A stretch of 64,000 nt of DNA from contig NZ_JBOBFV010000004.1 in assembly GCF_050587365.1 (NCBI RefSeq), positions 124,001 to 188,000 on the forward strand, in the 5' to 3' direction. This document shows, one piece after another, positions 48,445 to 56,028 of this stretch (the first letter of the stretch is position 1; each line of letters opens with the position of its first letter). Below the pieces are notes generated by a model. That model saw only the letters and a program-made list of their open reading frames with translations, did no database searches and was not told the DNA's origin. The stretch is from Plantibacter auratus (GTDB lineage Bacteria; Actinomycetota; Actinomycetes; Actinomycetales; Microbacteriaceae). Both the position numbers and the translations under genes were made by a program.

Positions 48445-49827
48445 TCAGGCCGGCGACGAGGTCGTCGTCTCCGGCGCGGTCGCGGTCCGCGGATTCCGGA
48501 TGCCGACGAACGACACCACACCGCCGACGAACATGAACACGGCGGTCGCCAGGACCACCCGTGGGAACCCGTCGACGCCGAGCTCGCCACCGGCGATGAT
48601 GCCGACCAGAGCGATCGACACGAGGCCCGCGACGCGCGACACCGCGTTGTTGACCGCCGATCCGATGCCGGCATGGGCCGGATCGATCGATCCGAGGATG
48701 CCCGCGGTGAGCGGCGCGACCGTGATCGCGAGGCCGAGACCGACGAGCAGGATGCCCGGGAACAGCTGCACCCAGTAGTTCAGGTCCTGCTGCGCACCCA
48801 TCATCAGCAGGAAGCCGACGCCGGCGACGATCGGTCCGATCGTCATGAACAGCCGCGGTCCGTGCTTGCCGGCCAGCTTGCCGAACCACGACGACAACGT
48901 GAGCATGACGAGCGTCGGCGGCAGCGTCGCGATGCCGGCCAGAGTGGCACTGAAGCCCGCCGTCTGCTGGACGAAGACCGCGATGGCGAAGAAGCCGAGC
49001 GAGAGGGCACCGTAGATGAAGACGGTCGCGATGTTGCCGTAGCCGAAGTTGCGCACGCGGAAGAGCGACAGCGGCAGCATCGGGTCGGGGTGACGGCGCT
49101 CCCACCAGAGGAATGCGACGAAGGACACGACCCCGCCGATGAGCGGCACGAGCAGCATCGGGCTCGACCAGCTGTAGCGCTCCTGCTCGATGAGCGCGAA
49201 GACAGGACCGCCGAGCCCGACGGCGCCGAGCACCGCGCCGACGACGTCGATACGCGGGCGGTGTTCGGGCTCGGGCACGCGGTCAGTGCGCATCATGAGC
49301 CACAGGGTGACGAGGATCGGGATGATGTTGATGGCGAAGATGAGGCGCCAGGACAGCGTGTCGACGAGCACCCCGCCGAGCAGCGGGCCGGTGATGCCCG
49401 CGGCCCCCGTCCATGCCGTCCAGGTGCCGATCGCCTTGCCCTGCGCGACGCCGCTGAACGTCGAGATGATGATGGCGAGCGAACTCGGCACGAGCAGCGC
49501 AGCCGCGCCACCCTGGAGCAGCCGGGCGATGATGAGCACCTCGGCGGTCGGCGCGACGGCGCACAGGATCGAGGTGACGCCGAAGCCGATGAGCCCGATG
49601 CGGAGGATGCGGATGCGCCCGAATGCGTCGGAGAGCGAGCCCGCGAGCAGGATGAGCGAACCGAGGGTGATCAGGTAGGCGTCGACCACCCACTGCTGCA
49701 CGATGAGGCCGCCGCCGAGTTCCTTCGTCATCGCGGGGAGCGCGACGTTCACGACCGAGCCGTCGAGGAACGCCACGAACGAGGAGAGGATCGCGATCGT
49801 GAGCACGAGGCGCTGCTGGCGGGTCAT
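48445..49827 (-). CDS. MFS drug exporter, DHA2 (14-TMS) type
   Basis: A 460-residue transporter of the EmrB/QacA group. FLDGSVVNVALPAMTKELGG in helix 1, QWVVDAYLITLGSLILLAGS in helix 2 and GKAIGTWTAWTGAAGITGPL (motif C region) are typical. The ATG at 49827 is used; the open frame beyond it is the complement of the neighbouring coiled-coil gene. Proton-driven export of drugs or lipids is expected; the regulator may be the OhrR-like protein, which is convergent. Confidence 0.88.
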   Translation of the reverse strand: MTRQQRLVLTIAILSSFVAFLDGSVVNVALPAMTKELGGGLIVQQWVVDAYLITLGSLILLAGSLSDAFGRIRILRIGLIGFGVTSILCAVAPTAEVLIIARLLQGGAAALLVPSSLAIIISTFSGVAQGKAIGTWTAWTGAAGITGPLLGGVLVDTLSWRLIFAINIIPILVTLWLMMRTDRVPEPEHRPRIDVVGAVLGAVGLGGPVFALIEQERYSWSSPMLLVPLIGGVVSFVAFLWWERRHPDPMLPLSLFRVRNFGYGNIATVFIYGALSLGFFAIAVFVQQTAGFSATLAGIATLPPTLVMLTLSSWFGKLAGKHGPRLFMTIGPIVAGVGFLLMMGAQQDLNYWVQLFPGILLVGLGLAITVAPLTAGILGSIDPAHAGIGSAVNNAVSRVAGLVSIALVGIIAGGELGVDGFPRVVLATAVFMFVGGVVSFVGIRNPRTATAPETTTSSPA

Positions 49828-49956
49828 GGGTTCAGGGTAGCCCCGCGGACCGACGCGTCGAACGCGATCCCGAGGAAGCTCGACAGGCGTCGAAACGCCG
49901 TCGACGACCGACACCCGGCGCCACGTCCTTCCCAGCCGACGCCCGTTCCGCGTTCG

Positions 49957-49962
49957 TAGACT
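49957..49962 (+). promoter_or_regulatory. -10 hexamer of a probable leaderless promoter
   Basis: TAGACT ends seven bases before the ATG at 49970. No good -35 is visible. GGAG lies only three bases from the ATG, too close for a normal ribosome site. Confidence 0.45.
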
Positions 49963-49969
49963 GGAGCCC

Positions 49970-51241
49970 ATGGACGACCTGTGGTGGCTCCCCTCGCTGA
50001 TCGTGTTCGGGGGCGTCGGCATCATCGTCTGGTTACTCGTCACCCTGCTGCGTCGGCGCAATCCGAAGACCCCCGTCGCCTCCATCGACGACCTCCACCG
50101 CCGCGCGGGCATCGCCCTCGTCCGCACCGACGACGCAGTCCGCGAGGCCGAGGACGAGGTCGGATTCGCCGAAGCGGAGTTCGGGCGCGAAGCCGCCCGA
50201 GGATATGCCGCCGACGTCGCCTCGGCGCGCTCGGCGCTCGGGGAGGCGTTCCGGCTCCGCCAGTCGCTCGAGGACGAGATCGCTGACACGGAGGCGCAGC
50301 GTCGCACCTGGAACGAGCGGATCATCAGCGTCTGCGAGGACGTCGAGCGCACGCTGAGCGCGCGACTGCGCGGCTTCGACGAGCGGCGTGGAGCGGAGCG
50401 CTCGGCCCCCGACCTCCTCGACCAGCTCGAGCGACGCATCGACCGCGCGCGCGAACGACTCACCACCACCGGCCTCGCGATCGCCTCAGCTGCCGAGCGC
50501 TATGCGGCGAGCGCCGTCGAGGACGCCCGGGTGCTCCGCCGGGCCGCGCAGGACGCAGTCGACCAGGCGACGGCCGATGCGGCGAAGACGAAGGATCGGA
50601 TCGGCACCGCCCAGCCGGCCGCCGCGTCACTGCACGCCCTGGGGCGCGAGCTGCAGCAGGCGGAGGACCGGCTGGACGCCGTCGAGCGTTCGCTCGCGGG
50701 CATCGCTGCAGCGGAGACCGAACTCGCCGCAGCGGGGCGGGAGCTCCGCACGGTGATCGCCGAAGCGGAGGCGTTGGGCGCGACGGTGGAACGCGCGGAG
50801 ACGGCCGCCGTCATCGCGGCTGCCGTCGAGCGGGCGAACCGCGCGCTCCTGGAGGCGGAGTCGACCACGTCCACGGACGGCGACCGCGTCCTGCCCGATC
50901 CGATGCGACGCCTGGAGGCGGTTCGCGCCGCCGACATCGATCTCGACGCGGCCCTCGCGACCGCCCGGAGCGCACAGCAGCGCCTCGACAACGCACGCGA
51001 GGCGATGCGCGGGGCACTGTTCACCGCGGACAGCAACATCCGCGTCGCCGTCGACGTCATCTCCGCGCACCGAGGGAGGGTGGGTGCCGACGCGAGGACG
51101 CGCCTCGCCGAGGCACAGCGGCAGCTCGCGCTCGCGGAGGCGGCAGCGGTCGACGATCCGGTCGAGGCGCTCGACGCCGCCCGCCGGGCATCGCGGATCG
51201 CCCAGGACGCCGATGCATTGGCGCGATACGACGTCGGGTGA
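49970..51241 (+). CDS. Membrane-anchored coiled-coil protein
   Basis: A 423-residue protein with one N-terminal helix (WLPSLIVFGGVGIIVWLLVT), a basic stop (LLRRRN) and then almost entirely Ala/Glu/Arg-rich helix, for example VREAEDEVGFAEAEFGREAA and RELQQAEDRLDAVERSLAGI. It resembles the coiled-coil C-terminal part of actinobacterial TPM-domain proteins, but no TPM domain is present. It could be a scaffold facing the cytoplasm. Function unknown. Confidence 0.75.
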   Translation: MDDLWWLPSLIVFGGVGIIVWLLVTLLRRRNPKTPVASIDDLHRRAGIALVRTDDAVREAEDEVGFAEAEFGREAARGYAADVASARSALGEAFRLRQSLEDEIADTEAQRRTWNERIISVCEDVERTLSARLRGFDERRGAERSAPDLLDQLERRIDRARERLTTTGLAIASAAERYAASAVEDARVLRRAAQDAVDQATADAAKTKDRIGTAQPAAASLHALGRELQQAEDRLDAVERSLAGIAAAETELAAAGRELRTVIAEAEALGATVERAETAAVIAAAVERANRALLEAESTTSTDGDRVLPDPMRRLEAVRAADIDLDAALATARSAQQRLDNAREAMRGALFTADSNIRVAVDVISAHRGRVGADARTRLAEAQRQLALAEAAAVDDPVEALDAARRASRIAQDADALARYDVG

Positions 51242-51246
51242 CGGTG

Positions 51247-51295
51247 GCCACCTGACAGGTGGCGGCCGACACTCAGCATTCATGTTCTAGAATAT
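51247..51295. promoter_or_regulatory. Two palindromes between the coiled-coil gene and a small ORF
   Basis: GCCACCTGACAGGTGGC (51247-51263) is a perfect palindrome around one base, and ATGTTCTAGAATAT (51282-51295) is a palindrome with one mismatch. The first may terminate the upstream gene; the second, AT-rich and containing TAGAAT, may be an operator or promoter for the ORF at 51364. Confidence 0.5.
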
Positions 51296-51363
51296 GGGCA
51301 CCGCTGTCGCGACGTACTCACCGTGATCGCGAAGCCCTCGCCGCCGACTCCCGAGAGGACCCC

Positions 51364-51591
51364 GTGCCCAGCTCGTCCGCGCGCCGGCCGCGCTCCGCGT
51401 CCCCGATCTTCACGACGCTCACCCACGGGTTCGACGCGCGGGCGGCGTCCTCTCCTCCGGAACAGACCCCTCTGGCCGGAGCACCGACCCACCACGGGTC
51501 GCCGATCCCCTCACCCGACTGCCCGATCTTCGATCAGCTCGCGGGCCGACGCCTCGCCCGCCGCCGGAGCAACGTCGTCCACCCCGCCTGA
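51364..51591 (+). CDS. Small hypothetical protein with two PIF motifs (75 aa)
   Basis: A GTG with GAGAGG upstream opens a 75-residue Ser/Pro/Arg-rich frame. It contains two similar segments, ASPIFTTLTHGFDAR and DCPIFDQLAGRR, separated by a disordered linker. No family is recognised. The palindromes upstream and the ribosome site argue for a real gene, but composition alone does not exclude chance. Confidence 0.4.
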   Translation: MPSSSARRPRSASPIFTTLTHGFDARAASSPPEQTPLAGAPTHHGSPIPSPDCPIFDQLAGRRLARRRSNVVHPA

Positions 51592-51596
51592 CCCCG

Positions 51597-51778
51597 CCCT
51601 TCGACAGGCTCAGGGACCGGTAGAGGCGCGCGGGGCACCCCGCCGCTGAGCGCCGGATTCGGTCGCCGAGCCCCAGCTCCGGTCGTTGAGCCCCGGCCCC
51701 GGGCGTTGGGCCCCGGGCGTTAAGCACCAGCCCCGGTCACTGAGCCCCAGCCCCGGCCACTGAGCCTGTCGAAGCACC
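51597..51778. repeat. REP-like element and degenerate half units (gap 51592-51964)
   Basis: A full forward copy at 51597-51620 is followed by decayed units of about 20 bp (CCCCGGTCACTGAGCCCCAG and relatives) that lead into a reverse CACT-type copy ending near 51778. The rest of the gap (51779-51964) is the leader of metQ; a pair of direct repeats CGGTGACG/CGGTAACG at about 51865-51886 is the only pattern I see. No SAM riboswitch fold was recognised. Confidence 0.75.
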
Positions 51779-51964
51779 GCGGGAGGTGCGGAGCGCCGGT
51801 CGACGTGCCGCAGTGTAGGGACGATCGCCCGTCCGTGCTGCGCGTTTACGTTTCATCTCGAACGGTGACGGTCCGCGGTAACGCAACGGGCGTCCCTCCG
51901 CACGCCTGTGGAAACTGGCTCCGTGCACGCACCAGTGCACCCACAGACAGAGCCGAGGACCATC

Positions 51965-52945
51965 ATGAGTGAGCACACGGGACCAGAACCGAGCGAATTG
52001 CGGGCGTCGATCGCCTCCGGCAAGCGGAAGCGTCGGAACCTGCTGATCGGCGGTGTCGCGGTGGTGGCCGTCGCCGCGATCGCCGTCGTCGTCTCGGTCG
52101 TCGTCGGTGGCCAGAACGGTGCCGCCGACGCGGCGACCGGTTCCGACGCACCCGCCGAGCGCCTCAGCGTGAAGATCGCGGTGTCGGAGGACACGCAGTT
52201 CCAGGACGCCGTCAAGGAGGTCGCCGCCGAGAAGGGCCTCGACGTCGAGTGGGTGAACGTGAAGGACTGGGTCCTCCCGAACACCGAACTCGTCGCCGGC
52301 ACCGTCGACGCGAACGCCTTCCAGCACATCCTCTACCTCTCGGCCTTCAACGCGGAGAACGACGCCGACCTGACACCGGTGTTCTCGACCGTCATCACGC
52401 AGTGGGGCGTCTTCTCGAAGACGCTCACCGACGTCAAGGACCTCGCCGACGGCGCGCGCGTCGCGATCCCGGACGACCCGTCCAACGGCGGCCGTGCCCT
52501 GAACATCCTGGCCGCGGCCGGACTCATCGAGATCGCAGCGGACGCGGGGAACTTCCCGACCGTCGAGGACGTCACCGCGAACGACAAGAACCTCCAGTTC
52601 GTGCCACTGCCCGCGACGAGCATCCCGCAGCAGTTCGACGACCCGTCCCTCGCGGCCGTCGTCGTCGGGACCTCCTACTTCGACCCGAGCCAGGGCATCA
52701 CGAAGGACGACGCGCTCTTCCTCGACGACTCGCTCTCCGAGAAGAACCTGCCCTACGTCAACGTCATCGCCACCCGCGCAGAGGACAAGGACAACCCGGC
52801 CTGGAAGATCCTCGAGGACACCTACGCCGACCCGCGCGTCGCCGAGGCGCTCGACGATGAGTTCGCCGGGAACTCGATCCTCGTGAAGGTCCCGGTGAAG
52901 GACCTCCGCGACAAGCTCGCCGAGCTCCAAGCCGAAGCCGAGTAG
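51965..52945 (+). CDS. metQ: MetQ/NlpA-family ABC substrate-binding protein, membrane anchored
   Basis: A 326-residue binding protein. KIAVSEDTQFQDAVKEVAAE, VLPNTELVAGTVDANAFQHI and ATRAEDKDNPAWKILEDTYA match NlpA-type proteins that bind methionine or related compounds. Instead of a lipobox it has a basic N-terminus and a transmembrane anchor (NLLIGGVAVVAVAAIAVVVS), so it is probably held by the helix. GAGGACC precedes the ATG. It heads an operon with metN, metI and two DszC/SfnB-type genes, suggesting an organosulfur ligand. Confidence 0.87.
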   Translation: MSEHTGPEPSELRASIASGKRKRRNLLIGGVAVVAVAAIAVVVSVVVGGQNGAADAATGSDAPAERLSVKIAVSEDTQFQDAVKEVAAEKGLDVEWVNVKDWVLPNTELVAGTVDANAFQHILYLSAFNAENDADLTPVFSTVITQWGVFSKTLTDVKDLADGARVAIPDDPSNGGRALNILAAAGLIEIAADAGNFPTVEDVTANDKNLQFVPLPATSIPQQFDDPSLAAVVVGTSYFDPSQGITKDDALFLDDSLSEKNLPYVNVIATRAEDKDNPAWKILEDTYADPRVAEALDDEFAGNSILVKVPVKDLRDKLAELQAEAE

Positions 52946-53043
52946 CACCACGGCGGCCGGTCATCGCCTCCCGATGACCGGCGGCCACCACGCAGTGGCC
53001 GTCCGGGGTCTCCCGGACGGCCCGCCCGCGAGAGGAGCAGGTG

Positions 53044-54192
53044 ATGAACACAGCAATCGTCTTCGAGGACGTCAGCAAGACGTTCGAGGTGAAGGGCCGT
53101 GCCTTCGAGGCGCTGCGCCACGTCGACCTGACGGTCGAGCGGGGTGAGATCTTCGGCATCGTCGGATACTCCGGCGCCGGGAAGTCGACGCTCCTTCGCA
53201 CCGTCAACGCCCTCGAGCGGCCGACGAGCGGGCGGGTCATCGTCGAGGGGCTCGAGATCTCCGCACTCGCCGGGCAGGCGCTCTACGCCGCCCGTCAGCG
53301 GATCGGCATGATCTTCCAGCAGTTCAACCTCCTGGAGTCCCGGACCGTCTACAAGAACATCGCCTACCCGCTCAAACTCGCGAAGGTGCCGGACGCCGAG
53401 ATCCTCGACCGCGTCGAAGAGCTGCTCGCGTTCGTCGGGCTGAGCGACAAGGCCCTCGCCTACCCGTCGCAGCTCTCCGGCGGGCAGAAGCAGCGGGTCG
53501 GCATCGCCCGCGCCCTCGCCACCCGCCCCGAGATCCTCATCTCCGACGAGGCGACCAGCGCCCTCGACCCGCAGACGACCGGCGAGGTCCTCGAGCTCCT
53601 CCGGCGGGTGAACGAGGAGTACGGCGTCACGATCCTGCTCGTCACTCACGAGATCGACGTCATCCGCGAACTCGCCGACCGGGTCGCCGTCATGGAGAGT
53701 GGCGAGGTGGTGGAGCAGGGCAGTGTGTACGAGGTGTTCTCTGCACCACGCACCGCGACCGCGCGACGCTTCGTCTCGTCGGTGCTCCACCACATCCCCT
53801 CCGACGAGGTGCTCGCGAAGATCCGGGCGGTGCACCACGGGCGCCTGGTCCAGCTGCACGTCGAGGACCGCGACACCAACCACCCGTTCCTCTCGCGGGT
53901 CGCACGCGACAACGACATCGACTTCAACGTCGTGTTCGGCGGCGTCGACGAACTCCAGGGGCGGCTGTTCGGCAGTCTCACGGTCGAGCTGCTCGGACCG
54001 GACGACCGCGTGGACGCCGCCATCGCGGGGCTCCGCGCCACGGCGACCGTCACCGCGATCGACCCTGCGCCGACCTCGCGGGCCCCTGAGCCTGCGCCGG
54101 TCCCTGAGCCCACGCCGGTCCCTGAGCCTGTCGAAGGGCATGAACCGCTCGCCGAGGACCCCACCACGCTGAAGGAGCACACCCATGCGTGA
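53044..54192 (+). CDS. metN: MetN-type ABC transporter ATPase
   Basis: A 382-residue ATPase: Walker A GYSGAGKST (about 39-47), Q-loop FQQFNLL, signature LSGGQKQR, Walker B ILISDEATSALD and switch His in LVTHEID, then a C-terminal NIL domain (about 255-335) that regulates MetN by binding the transported compound. The ATG at 53044 lies six bases after GAGAGGAG. Residues 348-365 (PEPAPVPEPTPVPEPVEG) are encoded by an in-frame REP-like element with an 18-bp array. The gene overlaps metI by eight bases. Confidence 0.92.
   Translation: MNTAIVFEDVSKTFEVKGRAFEALRHVDLTVERGEIFGIVGYSGAGKSTLLRTVNALERPTSGRVIVEGLEISALAGQALYAARQRIGMIFQQFNLLESRTVYKNIAYPLKLAKVPDAEILDRVEELLAFVGLSDKALAYPSQLSGGQKQRVGIARALATRPEILISDEATSALDPQTTGEVLELLRRVNEEYGVTILLVTHEIDVIRELADRVAVMESGEVVEQGSVYEVFSAPRTATARRFVSSVLHHIPSDEVLAKIRAVHHGRLVQLHVEDRDTNHPFLSRVARDNDIDFNVVFGGVDELQGRLFGSLTVELLGPDDRVDAAIAGLRATATVTAIDPAPTSRAPEPAPVPEPTPVPEPVEGHEPLAEDPTTLKEHTHA
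54085..54138 (-). repeat. REP-like element with an 18-bp array inside metN
   Basis: Units CCTGAGCCTGCGCCGGTC, CCTGAGCCCACGCCGGTC and the element end CCTGAGCCTGTCGAAGGG follow each other at 18-bp spacing, giving PEPAPV, PEPTPV and PEPVEG. The element is in reverse orientation relative to its CCCTTCGACA form. Confidence 0.85.
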
Positions 54193-54850
54193 CTTCGATC
54201 CCGACGCGTTCTTCCCGCGTCTCCTCAAGGCCATCGGGGAGACCGGCCTCATGGTCTCCGTGTCCTTCGCCGTCGCGACGGTCATCGGGATCCTGCTGGG
54301 CCTCCTGCTCTACGCGAGCCGGCCCGGAAACCTCCTGCAGAACCGCGTCGTGTTCGGCGTTCTCAACTTCGTCATCAACGTCATCCGACCGGTGCCCTTC
54401 CTCATCGTCGCGATCGCGCTCATCCCGCTCACGCGGCTCGTGTTCGGCACCGGCCTCGGACCGCTTCCGGCGACGATCCCGCTCATCCTCGTCGCGAGCG
54501 TCGCCATCGGTCGCGTCTCCGAGTCGAACCTCGTCGCCGTCTCACCGGGTGCCATCGAGGCAGGCGCGGCCATGGGGGCGAGCCCCGTGCGGGTGCTGTT
54601 CACGATCGTCGTGCCCGAGGCGCTCGGCCCACTCATCCTCGGACTGACCTACATCCTCGTAGCCCTCGTCGATGCGACGGCCGTGGCAGGTGTGCTCGGC
54701 GGCGGCGGCCTCGGCGACCTCGCCATGACCTACGGTTACCAGCGGTTCGACTGGATCGTCGTCGGACTCGTGGTCGTCACGCTCGTCCTGCTCGTGCAGC
54801 TCGCCCAGTTGCTCGGCAACGTGTTGGCGAAGCGGGTGCTGCACCGATGA
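54185..54850 (+). CDS. metI: MetI-type ABC transporter permease
   Basis: A 221-residue permease with five or six helices. The coupling loop is EAGAAMGASPVRVLFTIVVP followed by EALGPLILG, the usual EAA motif. GVLGGGGLGDLAMTYGYQRF near the end is a MetI signature. It overlaps metN by eight bases, and its stop overlaps the next gene (ATGA), so it is firmly within the transporter-monooxygenase operon. Confidence 0.92.
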   Translation: MRDFDPDAFFPRLLKAIGETGLMVSVSFAVATVIGILLGLLLYASRPGNLLQNRVVFGVLNFVINVIRPVPFLIVAIALIPLTRLVFGTGLGPLPATIPLILVASVAIGRVSESNLVAVSPGAIEAGAAMGASPVRVLFTIVVPEALGPLILGLTYILVALVDATAVAGVLGGGGLGDLAMTYGYQRFDWIVVGLVVVTLVLLVQLAQLLGNVLAKRVLHR

Positions 54851-56028
54851 GCGCTGACGACTTCGACTCGTTCCTCTCCTCCATCCGCGGCGGCGCCGTG
54901 TCGCGCGAGACCGACCGGCGCCTCCTGTTCGACGAGGTCGCCGAGCTCAAGCACCTGGGCTTCGCCGCTGCCAGAGTCCCGGTCGCGTCCGGCGGCGGCG
55001 GGCTCACGCTCGAGCAGCTGTTCGCGCGGCTCATCACGCTCTCGGCGGCGGACTCGAGCCTCGGGCACGTCTGGCGGGGACACATCCTGTTCGTCGAGGC
55101 GCTGCTCGCCTCGCCCGACACCGCCTATCGGGAGCACTGGTTCGCCCGGCTGAGCGTCGGCGACCTCGTCGGGAACGCGCAGTCGGAGCGGCACGCGACC
55201 GCGCACCTCGAGACCGTCCTCGACCGCGACGGCGAACTCCTCACGGTGACCGGCACGAAGTACTACACGACCGGCAGCATCTACGCCGACTGGATCTACT
55301 TGTCCGCGCTCGACGGGACCGACCGCGTCGCCGTGACCGTCTCCGCGCACGATCCTGGCACCCGCTCGGTGGACGACTGGGACGGCTTCGGACAACCGTT
55401 GACCGGAAGCGGGACGACCACCTTCGACCGCGTACCGGTGGACCCGCGCGACCTCGTCGTCCACAGCGGCGACGCGGCGGGGTGGCACCGGACGGGCGCC
55501 CTCCAACAGCTCATCCTGCTCGGTGTGGTGGCGGGCATCGCGCAACGTGCCCTCGAGGACACCGTCGACTACGTGCGCTCCAGGCGACGGACCGTCGGCC
55601 ACGCGGGCGAGCACCTGCCACGCGAGGATCCGCTCGTGCAGTCGATCGTGGGCCAGCTGAGCAGCGTCGTGCATACGGCCCGCGCGCTCGTCCTCGCGTC
55701 CGCTCGGACCCTGGATGAACCGACCTCCGATCCGGACGCCGCGCGCTCGGCACTCCTGGAGGTCTTCCGCGTCCAGCAGGTCGTCCTCCCGCTCGTCCTC
55801 GATGCCCTCAGCCGCCTGTTCGAGGTCGGTGGTGCCTCCGCCGTCGGCCGGTCGACCGCGCTGGACCGGCACTGGCGGAACGTCCGGACGATCGCCTCCC
55901 ACAATCCCGCCGTGCAGCGTTCGGCGGCACTCGGGCAGTTCGAGCTCAACGGCACCCTGCCCGAGTGGCAGGCTCCGGGGGCGCGACACGAGACCGAGCC
56001 CGTTCCGGCGGATGGAGAGCAGGCATGA
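54847..56028 (+). CDS. DszC/SfnB-type flavin monooxygenase in the met operon
   Basis: A 393-residue acyl-CoA dehydrogenase-fold flavoprotein with KYYTTGSIYADWIYLSALDG, DDWDGFGQPLTGSGTTTFDR and DRHWRNVRTIASHNPAVQRS. It starts within the metI stop codon (ATGA) and its own stop overlaps the next paralogue (ATGA). Co-translation with an importer implies that the imported compound is its substrate. It probably takes FMNH2 from a reductase encoded elsewhere. Confidence 0.86.
   Translation: MSADDFDSFLSSIRGGAVSRETDRRLLFDEVAELKHLGFAAARVPVASGGGGLTLEQLFARLITLSAADSSLGHVWRGHILFVEALLASPDTAYREHWFARLSVGDLVGNAQSERHATAHLETVLDRDGELLTVTGTKYYTTGSIYADWIYLSALDGTDRVAVTVSAHDPGTRSVDDWDGFGQPLTGSGTTTFDRVPVDPRDLVVHSGDAAGWHRTGALQQLILLGVVAGIAQRALEDTVDYVRSRRRTVGHAGEHLPREDPLVQSIVGQLSSVVHTARALVLASARTLDEPTSDPDAARSALLEVFRVQQVVLPLVLDALSRLFEVGGASAVGRSTALDRHWRNVRTIASHNPAVQRSAALGQFELNGTLPEWQAPGARHETEPVPADGEQA

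Noticed and set aside
51779..51964. SAM or other riboswitch upstream of metQ
   Set aside because: I looked for the conserved core of SAM riboswitches and for a leader terminator and found neither. A covariance-model search would be decisive.
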